Assembly (NCBI GenBank): GCA_963575745.1
Contig: CAUYUJ010018063.1
Coordinates: forward strand, 151,530 to 215,529
Direction of reading: 5' to 3'
Length of the DNA: 64,000 bases
DNA from: Prorocentrum cordatum
Taxonomy: Eukaryota > Sar > Dinophyceae > Prorocentrales > Prorocentraceae
Position 1 is the first letter of the stretch. Each line of letters opens with the position of its first letter. The position numbers were made by a program, and so were the translations under genes. Below the pieces are notes generated by a model. The model ran no database searches, had not been told where the DNA came from, and saw only the letters and a program-made list of their open reading frames with translations. Below are positions 10,231 through 21,160 of this stretch, piece by piece.

Positions 10231-10424
10231 TGAGTAGCACAAATTTCCGCAGCGGAGCCTGGTTCTGGCGACGAGGCGGTCATCCCTGGGGGCCCCCCCG
10301 GGGCGGGTCGGGGCTCCCCTGGGACCTTGGAGCCCCCCCGGGGCCTCCTGGGGAAGGCGGGGCTTCCGGGCGCCCTCTGGGGTTCCCCGCGGACCCCCCA
10401 CATGGAGGGGGCTCATTGCAAGCG

Positions 10425-10600
10425 TCGCCGTCGTCGTTCTCGTCGCCGCCGCCGCCGCAGCCGCCGCCGTCGCCGTCGCCGTCGCCGTCGTCGCCGTCGT
10501 CGTTGTCGTTCGCTGTCGTCGTCGCCGTCGCCGCCGCCGCTCTCGCCGCCGCCGCCGACGTCGCCGTCGCCGCCGTCTTCGCGTGCACCGCGCGCAGCGC
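10425..10600. repeat. GTC/GCC trinucleotide microsatellite
   Basis: CGCCGTCGTC and GCCGCCGTCGCC units form an array that runs directly into the ATC tract beginning near 10613. Confidence 0.7.
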
Positions 10601-10612
10601 TCGCGCAGTCGA

Positions 10613-10615
10613 CAC

Positions 10616-10686
<71 letters not shown>

Positions 10687-10687
10687 G

Positions 10688-10721
<34 letters not shown>

Positions 10722-11475
10722 GTCATCGTCATCGTCATCGTCATCATCATCGTCATCATCATCACCACCATCATCGTCACCATCATCATCGTCGTCATCA
10801 TCATCATCGTCATCGTCATCGTCATCGTCATCATCATCGTCATCATCATCACCACCATCATCGTCACCATCATCATCGTCGTCATCATCACCATCACAAA
10901 CACCATCACTATCACAAGCACCATCGCCATCATCATGATCATCATCGTCATCATCACCATCATGGATATCGTCATCGTCATACTCGTCATCACCATCGTT
11001 GCCATCATCATCAGCAACAACATCATCATGATCATCATCAGCATCGGAATCATCATCACCAGAGTCAGAATCGACATCTTCACCGTGCTCATCACCCTCA
11101 TAATCATCGTTACCATCACAACCTACATCATCACCAACTAGTAACATCATCGTTACCATCACCATCACGGACGTCATGATCACCCTGATCATCATGAGTG
11201 TAATCATCATCGCCATCACACCATCAACATCACCATCACCATCACCATCAGCAACAACATAGTCATCATCATCCCCAGCATCGGCATCAGCATCATCAAC
11301 AGCAACAGCATCATCGTCAACATCACCATCAACGACAATAGCATCAACATCAACATCTATATCAATATTGTCATCCTCATCATCACCGACATCATCATCC
11401 TCCTCCTCATCATCCGCATCATCCTCATCAACATCCCCAACATCATGCTTGTCATCCTCAATACCCTCATCTTCC

Positions 11476-11508
<33 letters not shown>

Positions 11509-12112
11509 CCATGACCCGCATCATCCGCATCGTCTTTATCGTCAGTATCGTCATCATCATCATCATCATCATCATAATCGTCATGATCATCGGCATCACC
11601 GCCATCAGCATCGGCATCAGCATCGGCATCAACATCAGTATACGTATCAACGAATGTGACATCAACACCAACATCATCACCATCACCATCGCCATCACCG
11701 TTACCATCACCGTCACCATCACCCACACCATCACCATCATAATCTCCATCAGCGCCAGCAGCAACATCATCAGCATTCTAATCGTCATCGGTATCGTCGT
11801 CATCGTCGTCGTCATCATCCTCATCATCCGCATCATCCTCATCATCATGATGATCACCCTCCTCCTCATAACCATCACCATCACCACCATCAGCGTCATC
11901 GTCCTCATCTTCATCCCCATCCTCATCCATCACCATCACGATCACGATCACGATCACCATCACCAGCACGAGCATGAGCACGGGCATGAGCATGAATATG
12001 AGCATGCACATGCCCATGAGCATGAGCATGCGCATGAGCATGCGCATGAACATCAGCATTAGCGTCAGCATCAATATCAGTATAACCATCATCACCCTCA
12101 TCATCACCATAA
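10613..12112. repeat. 1.5-kb degenerate ATC/TCA trinucleotide tract
   Basis: A nearly pure CAT/ATC core at 10613-10725 grades into ATCGTC, ATCACC and later ATGAGC/ATCAGC hexamer variants out to about 12112. Three-base periodicity is kept throughout, so frames stay open for hundreds of codons (poly-Asp, poly-His or poly-Ile depending on frame). There is no start, splice or composition change that would mark a gene. Confidence 0.8.
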
Positions 12113-12294
12113 TGACGTTTCTGGAGCGTGGCGGCATCGTAAGCTGCTTGGGCAGGTCTTAGACCACTGGGCGGGCCTCGGGAGGAGCAGGTGGGACCAC
12201 ATATTCCAGAAGGGTGGTTCCGGAGCATTGCGGATGACATCGTACGCTGCGTGGGGCAGTCGCAGACTACCGGGGTGGCCCTCGGGAGACAAAA

Positions 12295-12445
12295 GTACCA
12301 CTGCCACCAGCTAGGGGGGTGGCGGCTCCCTTCCCTGGAGCTGGTGGCACCTCCTTCCGGGAACTCTCTGGAGGCATGCCCGGAACGAGGTACCACCAGC
12401 TCGAGAGGGTGGGACAGCCACCCCCCTAGCTGGTGGTAGTGGTAC
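12295..12445. mobile_element. Long-arm foldback (hairpin) element
   Basis: The left arm starts GTACCACTGCCACCAGCTAG and the right arm is its inverted form (CTAGCTGGTGGTAGTGGTAC). Pairing continues inward through GAGCTGGTGG.ACCTC.TTCCGGG, so arms of about 75 bp fill nearly all of the 151 bp. Transcribed, it would fold into one long hairpin. Confidence 0.65.
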
Positions 12446-12479
12446 CTGTGTTTCTGGTGATTATCGGCACCCTCGTAGG

Positions 12480-12710
12480 GACATCCTGGGCCGTCTTGGG
12501 GGTCCGTGGGGCCGTCGTGGAGCGCGGGGAGGCCCAGAAGGCAGAAACTGGAAATCCGCAAACGACCTCGAGAAAACGAATGCGTTTGGCGTGTTGGGGC
12601 CCTCTCGGAAAAGCTTTGGATGCCTTCTTGGGCGTCTTCGAGACCTCTGGGGCCGCGTGGTTGCGAACTTGAGCGATTCGGGGATCCTTGGATCGTCTGG
12701 GGAGGCTCTC
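12480..12710. repeat. GGCC-rich dispersed repeat, family P (reverse orientation)
   Basis: Units such as GTCTTGGGGGTCCGTGGGGCC and TCTTCGAGACCTCTGGGGCC correspond to the reverse of CCAAGAGGCCCC-type units at 13490-14110. A non-repetitive insert (AGAAAACGAATGCG) lies in the middle, as in the other copies. Confidence 0.4.
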
Positions 12711-12717
12711 GGGAAAG

Positions 12718-12868
12718 GTCGGGCGTGTCCTCCTACATGGGGATTTTGGACGAAAGCGAGAGATAATCAAAACATATCTCCAAAATAGTCAAACATATTC
12801 GAAACATCCTCCCCAGAGTATTGTCTGACTATTTTGGAATACGCCTCCTGTAGAGGGACACGCCCGAA
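12718..12868. mobile_element. MITE-like element, family A copy 3
   Basis: About 150 bp. Starts GTCGGGCGTGTCCTCCTACA; ends TGTAGAGGGACACGCCCGA, an almost perfect inverted repeat. Internal words AAAATAGTCAAACATATTCG and GACTATTTTGGAATA are typical of the family. Confidence 0.65.
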
Positions 12869-13489
12869 TGAACTCTCGGGGGTCTGGGTGGTGAAAGAAA
12901 TTTGGGGCAATTGTATTGCAAATGTATTGCGCCGGGGAATTGTATTGCACTGTATTGCAAGAACTCTACTGCACGCGAAGTACAGCAATACATCTGCGCC
13001 CCGAAATATACTTCACGCCCTGAATTTACTGCAACCCCACAAATCTATTGTACCAAATCTATTACACCACCCCCTTGTCGCTGGACCCCTTGTGAGTCAA
13101 ACCGAATCAAGATGATATCACGTTGCTGAATTAATGAATTCAGGCGCGAACTCGGCCGACGACTTTTCTGTCAGCAGAACGCGCGGGTGCCACAGCCAAG
13201 TGGTGGCTATGACCAATTATCTGGGCAGACCTGCGCTGGTCGCGGTCTACTTCATCAAGCTGGCCCCCTCCAGGGGCGCAAGGCTACAAAGGTGTGTGCG
13301 GTCTGCTGTCATGTGTTATGTGTTGTCATTTGTTGTTTGGCCTTTTTGTCTCTCCAGTCCTGTTTCCTGCCTCCTGTTTACTGTCTGCTAGGGGGGCCCG
13401 ACGCGCCACCAAACAGCCAACGGGGGGGGGGAACCTCAAATCCTGTCTGCTCCGGGCCACCCCAAGATTCTCATGGTGACGCCACCGCG

Positions 13490-14110
13490 CGGCCAGAACG
13501 GCCAGAGAGGCCTCCAGGATTGCCCGAAGAAGCTCCGAAGAGAGCCTCAGGAGGCCAAGACGGCCCAAGATGGCCCCAAGATGTCCCACGTTGGCCCCAA
13601 GACGGCCCAAGATGCTCCCAAGACGGCCCAAGAGGCCTCCAAGAGGCCTCCCAAGAGTGCCCCACGAAGGAAACACATCAACGAGTTTCCAAATGTTTTT
13701 GAAGGTGTTTGGCCTTATCGCCTTCTCGGCTTTCCGACGCTCCGAGACGGACCAAGAGGTTCCCAAGGTCGCCACACGACGGCCCCAGAAGCCCCCATGA
13801 CGGCCCCAAGAGGCCTCCAAGACGGCCCCAAGACGGCCGAAGAGGCCCCCAAGACGGTCCAAGAGGCGCCCCAGATGGCCCAAGAGGGCCCTAAGACGGT
13901 CCCAACAGAGGCCCAAAAGGGAGTCCACGAACCGAAAACTCGACCTTTCCGCCCCGAGGGGGCCCCAGGAGGCCCCAAGAAGACCCCCAAGAGACCCAAG
14001 ATGTCGCTTCCAAGAGTCCCCAAGGAGGCCTCCAGGAGGCCCCAAGGGACCCCCAAGAGGCCCCCAAGGAGAACTTCAGGAGGCCCCCAAGGAGACCCCC
14101 GCGCAGCCGC
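13490..14110 (+). repeat. GGCC-rich dispersed repeat, family P (CCAAGANGGCCC units)
   Basis: About 620 bp of roughly 12-bp degenerate units (CCAAGATGGCCC, CCAAGACGGCCC, CCAAGAGGCCTC). Two non-repetitive islands sit inside: about 13680-13750 (TTTTTGAAGGTGTTTGGC...CTTCTCGGCTTTCCGACGCTC) and 13928-13970 (CGAACCGAAAACTCGACCTT). The same islands recur at 30815-30860 and 31023-31068, so this is a dispersed composite repeat and not a plain satellite. Open frames encode Pro/Lys/Gly-rich low-complexity peptide. Confidence 0.55.
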
Positions 14111-14159
14111 CCGCACTGGTAATAGGGGAGCCGGCGGCAGAGGGCGAAGCCCTTAAGAG

Positions 14160-14182
14160 AAAGAGAGAGAGAGAGAGAGACT
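14160..14182. repeat. GA dinucleotide repeat
   Basis: AGAGAGAG run at the right edge of the family P repeat. Confidence 0.7.
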
Positions 14183-14566
14183 CGCAAACCGCACCCTGGC
14201 GTAACCGCACCAGTTGTAGTCGCCGATTATAGCCCCATAGTCTTAAAGGCCCTATAGCCCTATAGCCCCATAGCCCTAAAACATATGATTGGTTGTTCCT
14301 CCTGTATCGGTATCATATATACAAATATATTACGCCAGGGGAACAACCCAATCAATGGATGGTTTGATCGATCCACAAATCGACCAAAAACCCAGGAACC
14401 CAGAACCCACCGAAATCGATCCGGAACCAATAACCAAGGGAACCCAGCCGGCCAGCACAATCGGCGGGACACTTCCGCCAAATCTTCCAATTTCGACTAG
14501 GACCCCTTCAGTGCAAGCACTAATTGGGGAATCTATTTATATATTATATTATACATACAGATATGT

Positions 14567-14760
14567 GTGTGTGTCGGCGATGCATCGGCGATGCGCTCAC
14601 TGGCGACGTCGGCGACGACTCGGCGACGAGGGCGATGAGGAAATCGGGCTCCACATCGAGCCCCAGCGCCGACGCATCGCCGATGCCTCGGCGATGCGGC
14701 GCGACCCTCCGACCCCCTCTGACTCCGATCCCCCCTGGGTGGCCCAAAGAAACGCCCGAG
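14567..14760. repeat. GCATCGGCGATGC-rich dispersed repeat
   Basis: Repeated short palindromic words GCATCGGCGATGC, GACGTCGGCGACG and GCATCGCCGATGC, followed by CGACCCTCCGACCCCCTCTG. The same composition and right-hand end (GCGCGATCCTCCGACCCC) recur at 21410-21565, so it is dispersed. Confidence 0.5.
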
Positions 14761-14821
14761 ACGATGCACCCCCCCCGATTCCCGGGCGATGCCGGGCGGG
14801 GAAGCACAGGGGCGGGGTGCG

Positions 14822-14878
14822 GCGGATCCGCTCCTTCTGCGCCCGTGCGTCCTCCCGCCGCTGGATGTGCATCATGAT
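14822..14878 (-). CDS. Candidate small exon (helical, charged)
   Basis: The minus strand reads I-M-M-H-I-Q-R-R-E-D-A-R-A-Q-K-E-R-I-R after an AG at 14880-14879. A second possible acceptor lies upstream (CCCTTTGCAG at about 14903). The peptide is amphipathic and charged, like the coiled-coil exons at the left edge. The 3' end is uncertain and no partner exon is certain; 15123-15175 is the nearest candidate. Confidence 0.22.
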
Positions 14879-15122
14879 CTCAGCGTCCGTGAGGGTGCAC
14901 CTGCAAAGGGGGCGCAGGAGCCCGATCTCAGAATCCCACCAGCCCTCTGAGCGTAGGCAGGTGGTCGAGGGCGGCTCCTCTTCCAACCCCCTCTTCCCCT
15001 TTGGGGAAGGTTTTTTTACCCCCTCCCACCCACACCCCTCCCCTCCCCTGGCCCTGGAGGGTGCACCTTCGACGGGGGCGCAGGAGTCAGTTTTTGTTTA
15101 ATTCGAGGTTGCGCCCGTGCTC

Positions 15123-15175
15123 GGGCGCAGAAGCCCCTTCTTCTGGCAGATCTGCTTCGACAGGGCACTGCTGGC
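15123..15175 (-). CDS. Candidate small exon
   Basis: The minus strand reads A-S-S-A-L-S-K-Q-I-C-Q-K-K-G-L-L after an AG at 15177-15176 in phase 0, with a possible GC donor after it. It could precede the candidate exon at 14822-14878. It rests only on frame and residue character. Confidence 0.2.
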
Positions 15176-15212
15176 CTCGCCCCCCTCCCCCTTCCTGCCC
15201 AACCCTGGCCAC

Positions 15213-15294
15213 GTCATGATTCGCGGCGGCGCCGTCTGGGGAATCGACCATTCGGGATGAAGCATTCCCAGACGGCGTCGGCGCGACTCGTGAC
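15213..15294. mobile_element. Short foldback element
   Basis: Left arm GTCATGATTCGCGGCGGCGC and its continuation CGTCTGGGGAAT pair with the right arm ATTCCCAGACGGCGTCGGCG plus CGACTCGTGAC. Arms are about 31 bp and the loop about 18 bp. Confidence 0.55.
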
Positions 15295-15379
15295 ATGACC
15301 GGCCCCCCCCTCCCCCCCCCTGGGTCACGCCCGTCATCGCCAGGGGATCGCCAGGGGAGAAAACAAGAACAGCTTCCAG

Positions 15380-16200
15380 GGCGCAGCGTGGAGCAAGGAG
15401 TAGTCCGAAAACGAGGCCGCGCCTGGATCAGAGCGATGAGGGCCGAACGGTCTTACACGCGACCTCTGGGTGCGCGGGAGAAGTGGGATTCCGTGGCCTG
15501 GATCAGCTTTTTGTTGGTTGAACTGTTGTTTGACTTCCCGTGTCTTAAAAAAGAAATCATTCTTGATCGCCCCTGTGCTTTGCCCGCGGCTTTTTTCCAT
15601 TGAACTGCCCCTCCCGAGGCTCGCAACATAAAAAAACATGTTTTTTGTACGAAACACCCTGAGGCTTAGACAACCCCCTGAACTACAACAACTACGGCTC
15701 CCGCGTGATATGTCCTCGCAATGTTTTCAAAATCGCGCTCTCGCTCGGGTAACCAAGTGCGGCGCTATTATTGAAACGCCGCGCCCCCAACACTCAGGAA
15801 GCACGCTCTCGCTCAAGATGTCCTGACGATTTACTTTGATCGCGCTATCGCTGGAGACTTCCTCGCGATTCCTGCAAGACTGGCGCTTCAACGACCCACC
15901 CGCTCGAACCCGCCTTCGAGGCCCGCTCGCCCGCCCCGCCCCGCCCGTCTGGTTCTGCCGCTTTCGTCGTTCTGCTCCTAAAACCCTCCTGCTAATATGA
16001 TGTCGTGCACCATCCGTCTCTCTCCTCGTTGTCTCTTCCCTCCCCCCTTCTCCTGTTTGAGGGCTGCGCCGACTACACGTGGGAGGTAAGGAAGATACAC
16101 CCCCAGGGGTGGTATGAACGAAGACGAAGAGGGCGGGTATCGATGGTTTGGCATATACATGCTGAATGGCACGCGACCAACAAACAAGCGAATACTATTG
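15380..16200. other. Stretch with no supported gene
   Basis: Mixed-composition sequence with no motif, exon-like frame or strong repeat. An A-run and T-run occur near 15545-15645. Words CTCTCGCTCGGG/CTCTCGCTCAAG/CTATCGCTGG around 15740-15850 suggest a weak repeat. Confidence 0.35.
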
Positions 16201-16204
16201 AAAT

Positions 16205-16345
16205 GAGTGTTGTTGTTGCTGTTGGTGTGGTTGTCAGTGTTGCTGTTGTTGCTGATGTGGTTATTGTTGTTGTTGTCGTTGTTGGTGCTGTTGTTGCTGT
16301 CGTCATTGTTGTTGTCGTTGTCGTTATCGTTGTTGTTGTCGTCGT
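16205..16345. repeat. GTT/TGC trinucleotide microsatellite
   Basis: About 140 bp of TTGTTGTTGTC and TTGCTG units. Confidence 0.75.
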
Positions 16346-16754
16346 CCCACCTGCGACCCACCCTCGACCGCCCGCGCCCGCCCTCTCACCCTTATCCGCA
16401 ACTGCGGGGTGCCACGTAAGAGAGGGGCAAGCCAACAGCTGGGACGCGCGGGCAGGAAGAATCCCGCCAGAGACAAGCCAACAAGTCACAGCACCACAGC
16501 CGACCTGTATCATGAGGATGCGCGATAAGCATGCAAAGGTCTTGGAATGCCATTTCGAAGCCTTTCGAGCGGGGCGTGGCCAACGGAAGTGGCCAAGGAT
16601 GAACCGAGGAGGCAAGGGCGCAAGGGTACCCTCGGGAAGGTTGCCCATCCTGACTATGCGGGTTGACTGTAATGGATGTGCCAGAGGTTGGGTGGCGATC
16701 GTCAGCCCGCAGATCGCGGGGGGATCGGGAGGGTTCGGGGATCTTCTGACCCCG

Positions 16755-16975
16755 GTCAATCCAGACCCAGGTCAGCAGGAAACCAAAACATTACAATGCA
16801 GGAACAAAAAACTGCAACGCAGGTCTTCGCAAACCCGGGTCAGCCAATATGCACGGCCGCCTCGCGACCACAAGCGGCTGGCTAACCCGGGTCAGCCAGA
16901 GGGGGTCTTCGCAGGATTCTGCAAGATATGGGGCTCTGGCTGACCCCCGTTTGCATTGACCCCCGTCTCAAGGCC
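16755..16975 (+). repeat. CCCGGGTCA-rich dispersed repeat, family Q copy 1
   Basis: Several CCCGGGTCAGCC words, then a conserved right end GCTCTGGCTGACCCCCGTTT followed by GCATTGACCCCCGTCTC. The right end is the same at 33850-33893 and 45761-45803; the left part of this copy is more diverged. Confidence 0.5.
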
Positions 16976-17104
16976 CTTGAGACTCCCGAAGGGGGAGGAT
17001 CGGAGGCGCCCGGAGGGAAAAAGCACATGGGGGGCCCGCCTCCTCCGAAGGCGGCGCTTCTCGGAGAAAACCTCCCGCCCTCTCTCCGAGCAGCCCTCCC
17101 CACC

Positions 17105-17225
17105 CTCCATCCTCCTCCTCCTCCTCCTCCTCCTCTTCCTCCTCCTCCATCCGTCCTTCCTCCCTCCCTCTCTCCCTCCCTCCTCCTCCTCTCCCTCCTC
17201 CTCCTCCTCTTCTTCCCTCCAGACC
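17105..17225. repeat. CTC/TCC microsatellite
   Basis: Pyrimidine-only CTC, CTT and CCTC units. Confidence 0.75.
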
Positions 17226-17399
17226 TCCTCCGACGCCGCAGAGGGCCTCCCCGGGGAAGGCGGGAGGGCTTCCCAGCAACCCGGCCGCGCTCTCTCCACG
17301 AGGGCCGGCCGCCCCTCCTGCCGTCCACCCTGGGGGCGCCGCCGAGAGGAGCCGGGACCAAGGGCTCGACGAGAGGGCAGAAAGTCCACCCCGAGAATG

Positions 17400-17660
17400 A
17401 CAACCCTGACCAACACACAAATACAAAACACACACACACACACAAATCCCCCAGGATTCCCCATATTTTTCATTATTTTGGGGACCTTCGTCTTCCCCCC
17501 CCCGCTTCCCAGGTGTTCGCATGTTTTCCTGGGGATCGACGATTACTTGTGTCTGCGTGCTTGTGTCCCTCCTGAATAGGAACCTCCCCGACACGCGAAG
17601 CCGTTCAACAAACGCACCCAAAAAGGGAATCAGACAGGGCAGGGCTGTTCCGGGTGGCTT
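17400..17660 (-). repeat. Dispersed repeat sharing the intron-4 sequence and the 2920-3010 unit
   Basis: 17400-17590 aligns with intron 4 of the coiled-coil gene (742-915), and 17587-17660 with 2940-3008, all in one orientation. Together they suggest one longer repeat of at least 260 bp, of which the gene and the 3-kb region hold separate parts. Confidence 0.45.
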
Positions 17661-17894
17661 TTCCTTCCTTGACGATGTGCACACCGTGACGTTGGGTCGC
17701 CAGGGGGGGTCGGTGTATGGACGCCCCCGCCTCCTCACACGTGGGACATCGGAGCGTCTGCGAACCCCAATTCGCTGGCCGGCCACACGATGTGGTGATG
17801 GATCGGGGAGCTCCGAGGAGCGGGCTGTGCAGGACGGCGAGGAGGCGGCCACGTATGAGGATGGGGGAGAGCACGAAGGAAGGGCTGAGTATGA

Positions 17895-18065
17895 GGATGA
17901 TCTGATGATGATGCTGATGCTGCTGATGATGATGATGATGCTGATGATGATAATGATAATGATAATGATAATGATGATGATGATGATGATGATGATGCTG
18001 ATGATGATGATGATGATGATGATGATCATGATGATGATGATCATGATGATGATGATAATAATGCG
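17895..18065. repeat. GAT/GATGCT trinucleotide microsatellite
   Basis: About 170 bp of ATGATG with TGCTGA and AATGAT variants. Confidence 0.8.
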
Positions 18066-18454
18066 GATGGCGAGGGGGATGAAGTGGAGGGGAATCATAT
18101 AACAAATGATACTGAGGGATAAGAAGACAGTGTTCGGCATCTGCGCAATGATCTGTCTTGGGTTGAACAGCGGCCAGCTTTGAAGGAGGAGGCATGGAGG
18201 TCAAGCAGGATGACAGGAAGGAGAAGGACGCTGAGAGAGCTATGCTATCATGTGCAAGTGGTGTAGGAATGCAGATGGTTGAAGAATGCTGAAGGAATTA
18301 CAGGCGGGTTACCGGAATGAAGCCAAATGGCTTCGCTGACTTGCCCAAACGTTTCGGCGTGCCTGCCTGATGAGAAATGTAACCGTGGCAACACATGCGG
18401 AACGTCCAGACACTTCACGCAAGCGCCATCACTGCAATCATCATTGGCCTCCCC

Positions 18455-18560
18455 CTCAACTACCACCACTACCACTACCACTACCAATCCCACTACTTCT
18501 ACTACTACGACGACGACGACGACGACTACTACCGCTACCATTACTATACTACTACTGGCG
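18455..18560. repeat. ACC/CTA/GAC trinucleotide microsatellite
   Basis: CTACCACCACTACC, ACGACGACG and TACTACTACT runs. Confidence 0.7.
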
Positions 18561-18632
18561 CGCCTCAATATCAAACCTCCTTTTAACGCCGCAAACCTCG
18601 GCAAGTAAGCCCCAACGCCTCACTGAGAAGCC

Positions 18633-18804
18633 CGGCGAAGGCTGGCAAATCCGTGGCTGCTAAAACGGAGCTCTGGGGATTTGTTTTTTTCTTCCGGGAA
18701 GAAGCCTGTTTACTCTTCAGCGCGCTGAGATTTATTCCTGGAATTTGTTTTTGTTCCTTCTGGGAAGACCGTTTTAGCAGCCAGGGATTTGCCAGCCCTC
18801 GCCC
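18633..18804. mobile_element. MITE-like element with long terminal inverted repeats
   Basis: The left end GGCTGGCAAATCCGTGGCTG-CTAAAACGG pairs with the right end CCGTTTTAGCAGCCAGGGAT-TTGCCAGCC. The arms are about 30-35 bp with one clear mismatch in the core. Inside are two related blocks (TTTGTTTTT-CTTC-GGGAAG). It is non-coding. Confidence 0.65.
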
Positions 18805-19065
18805 AGCTTCCGAGCCTCAGTGGCGCCCTGGGTACTGCTTCATACTGCCTCCTCCTCTGACCGTCTGCTCCCGCTGCACGCCCGCAGCCCGCCAGGCAAA
18901 AGGGGGACCACGGGCACCTGTCAACCTCGCAACCGCTGCCTCCGGTAATAATGACTCCCTGCACGCGCGCGGCACGACCAATGCAGGGGTGCGCGCGGAA
19001 CTCGAGGATGGCGGCGCAGATCAGAGAGAGTGGGACTTGTGGACGGCGTGTGTTTTCGTGCATTA

Positions 19066-19235
19066 CTAGGGGGAAAACAAACCTACCTCGCGTTTGACCA
19101 CCCTCGCTTCCAAGAGATACCAAACGATGCCAAAGTACAGCCTGTACTGGTCAGGCCGCTTGACGAGGAGGCGCGTGGTATGGCTTGGTTTTGCCTGGAA
19201 GCGAAAACGGGGTAGGTAATTCACGCTCTGAATAC
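19066..19235 (+). repeat. Dispersed 170-bp repeat, copy 1
   Basis: Runs from CTAGGGGGAAAACAAACCTA to AATTCACGCTCTGAA. 62781-62945 repeats it in the same orientation at roughly 90 percent by eye, including CTGGTCAGGCCGCTTGACGA and GAGGCGCGTGGTATG. Confidence 0.65.
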
Positions 19236-19716
19236 CTTCCCGCTTCCGGGCCCCCTGGGCCCTCCGCCGGCCCCGGGACAGTCCGCAGCACGACTCGGGA
19301 GTGGGAGCTGCACCCCGCCGCGGGGAAAGCCCCAGGGTCCAGGGCCCGTTGCCCTTGGGTGGAGCGTGTCCTGCGGCGAGCGAGGGGGGGCAGCGAGAGG
19401 GAGAAGGCCTACTCGGAAGGCGGCGGGGCTTCTCTGAAGGCTGGAGGCCTGCCGAGAGGCTTTCTGCGTCTTCGGGAAACGCTTAGACAGAACACTTCGC
19501 GGGAGGCCGACGGACTTCCGAGCCTTCCGAGCAGGCCTGCTCCTTCTCGCTTCCCCCCTGGGCTCGCCGCCGACGTGCGGCACGTGATGGTGTGATGGCG
19601 TGAGCTGTGAATGGCAAGACAGAACGGCATGCGGGTCTGGCGGATGGCAGCTGGAACGCGTGGACGGCCACACGAATCAGGGTGCACACGCAACTCACAC
19701 GAGGGCGGCCAAAGAC

Positions 19717-19742
19717 AACGAGAGAGAGAGAGAGAGAGAGAG
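19717..19742. repeat. GA dinucleotide repeat
   Basis: Uninterrupted GAGAGA run of about 26 bp. Confidence 0.75.
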
Positions 19743-19896
19743 CCGCTACAACCCCGACCATGCCCTGCCAGGAGAAAAAGGAGAAGTTAAGGGAGGGCTG
19801 CTCAAAGCAACTCAAAGTAACATGTTCGGGACCTTTTCCCACGTTCTCTGCGCGCAGATTCGCAAACTATTGCTGTGTACGTGTATTGGTTATCAC

Positions 19897-19965
19897 CTCC
19901 TCCTCCTCCTCCTCCTCCTCCTCCTCCTCCTCCTCCTCTTCCTCCTCCTCCTCCTCCCTGTTCCC
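19897..19965. repeat. CTC trinucleotide microsatellite
   Basis: About 70 bp of CTCCTC with one CTT interruption, followed by further pyrimidine-rich sequence to about 20120. Confidence 0.8.
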
Positions 19966-20529
19966 TTCCCCCCCCCCCTGCCGCCTCCGCCTCTCCGCTC
20001 ACCCTCCCTATCCACCCTGCCCGTCCGGTTTACTCCCCTCCCCGTCATCTCCCCTCCCCCCCTCCTTGCTCTTCCTGGCACTACCCCCCTTTCGCTTCAA
20101 CTTCCGCCTCCGCCTCCTGCGCCTCCTGCCCCAACCCGTGCCTTCGACTATGGTAATCCTCGTCATCCTCCTCCTCCACCTCCTCCCCAAACGGGCTCCG
20201 TCCTAGCAGCCCTTGGTTTGAAGGTGCAACGTGGTGCGCTGCGTAAACTTATGAACCCGTACCATCCTGCTTTTTCCTCCCGTGGTCATTCCGCCCGTGC
20301 TGCGCGTCAAAAGCTCTGCCGTCCATGAGAGCACGACCACGTCGCATCGAACGCTGATGAACATAACGAAGCATCGGCACACGACGACATAAAGCTAAAA
20401 CTCGGGTATGCACGTAAAGAACACTGATACTGCTGTGTGTATGCCCGAACTTCCCCAAGACAGGCAAAACAATCCACGTCTAGACAGATGCGTCATGCCG
20501 TGGGGAAGTGTATAGCGGTCGGAATATAT

Positions 20530-20600
20530 CGATCTATCTACCTATATATATGTGTATATATATACATATATATATACATATGTATATATATATAGTAGAT
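20530..20600. repeat. TA-rich microsatellite
   Basis: TATATATA and TATACATA units. This is one of the few AT-rich patches in the window. Confidence 0.7.
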
Positions 20601-20939
20601 ACACACTGGAACCATCTCGCGCGCTCAAGTTCTAGCTAGGCTTGACAGGCGAACTCATGTAATCTCATGTTGGTCGCTTCTTGCGTCCAGGGACTCCCTT
20701 GGAGGCCCTGCGAAAGCCTCAGAATCATATAGCAGGGGAAGTGCGGAAACGCAACAACCATGAATTTCCTGTAGGTGTTCAACGATTTTGGGCCCTCAAA
20801 GGCGTCCTGGGTTCTTTTGGGTGGTTTGTTGTGCAAGAGTAGTCTGGGGGCCAAACTTGAAAGAACAGGAATTGTGGGATTTCCAATTTTTTCCAGTTCT
20901 TCGGCGCTGATCGGCGCTGTTGTTTGTTTGTGCCTCGCG

Positions 20940-21160
20940 GGTTTTGCTAGCCTGGCCCCTCAGGGGTGTGGGATCTTCGGGACCCCCTAGGGGTTCTGGA
21001 GGCCTCCTGGAGGCCTGGAGAGCCGTCGCAAGGGTGTCTCGGGCTGCGCGGGAGCGTGTTGGGCCGTTCTTTACGTTCTGGGGGCTCCTTGGGGTCGTCT
21101 TGGGCTGTCCTTGGGCGTCTTGGGGGCCCCCCGGGAAGCCAGGAGGCGCGGTACTGGCAG
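20940..21160 (-). repeat. GGCC-rich dispersed repeat, family P (reverse orientation, partial)
   Basis: GGGGGTTCTGGAGGCCTCCTGG, GTCTTGGGGGCCCC-type units, the reverse of the CCAAGAGGCC units at 13.5 kb. Confidence 0.35.

Noticed and set aside
10413-11726. 437-codon poly-Asp open frame on the minus strand
   Set aside because: It is simply the ATC trinucleotide tract read in one frame; all phase-preserving readings stay open, and there is no flank with coding character.
13473-14156. Pro/Lys-rich 227-codon plus frame
   Set aside because: It follows the CCAAGANGGCCC repeat units, and the same repeat elsewhere is open in other frames or broken.
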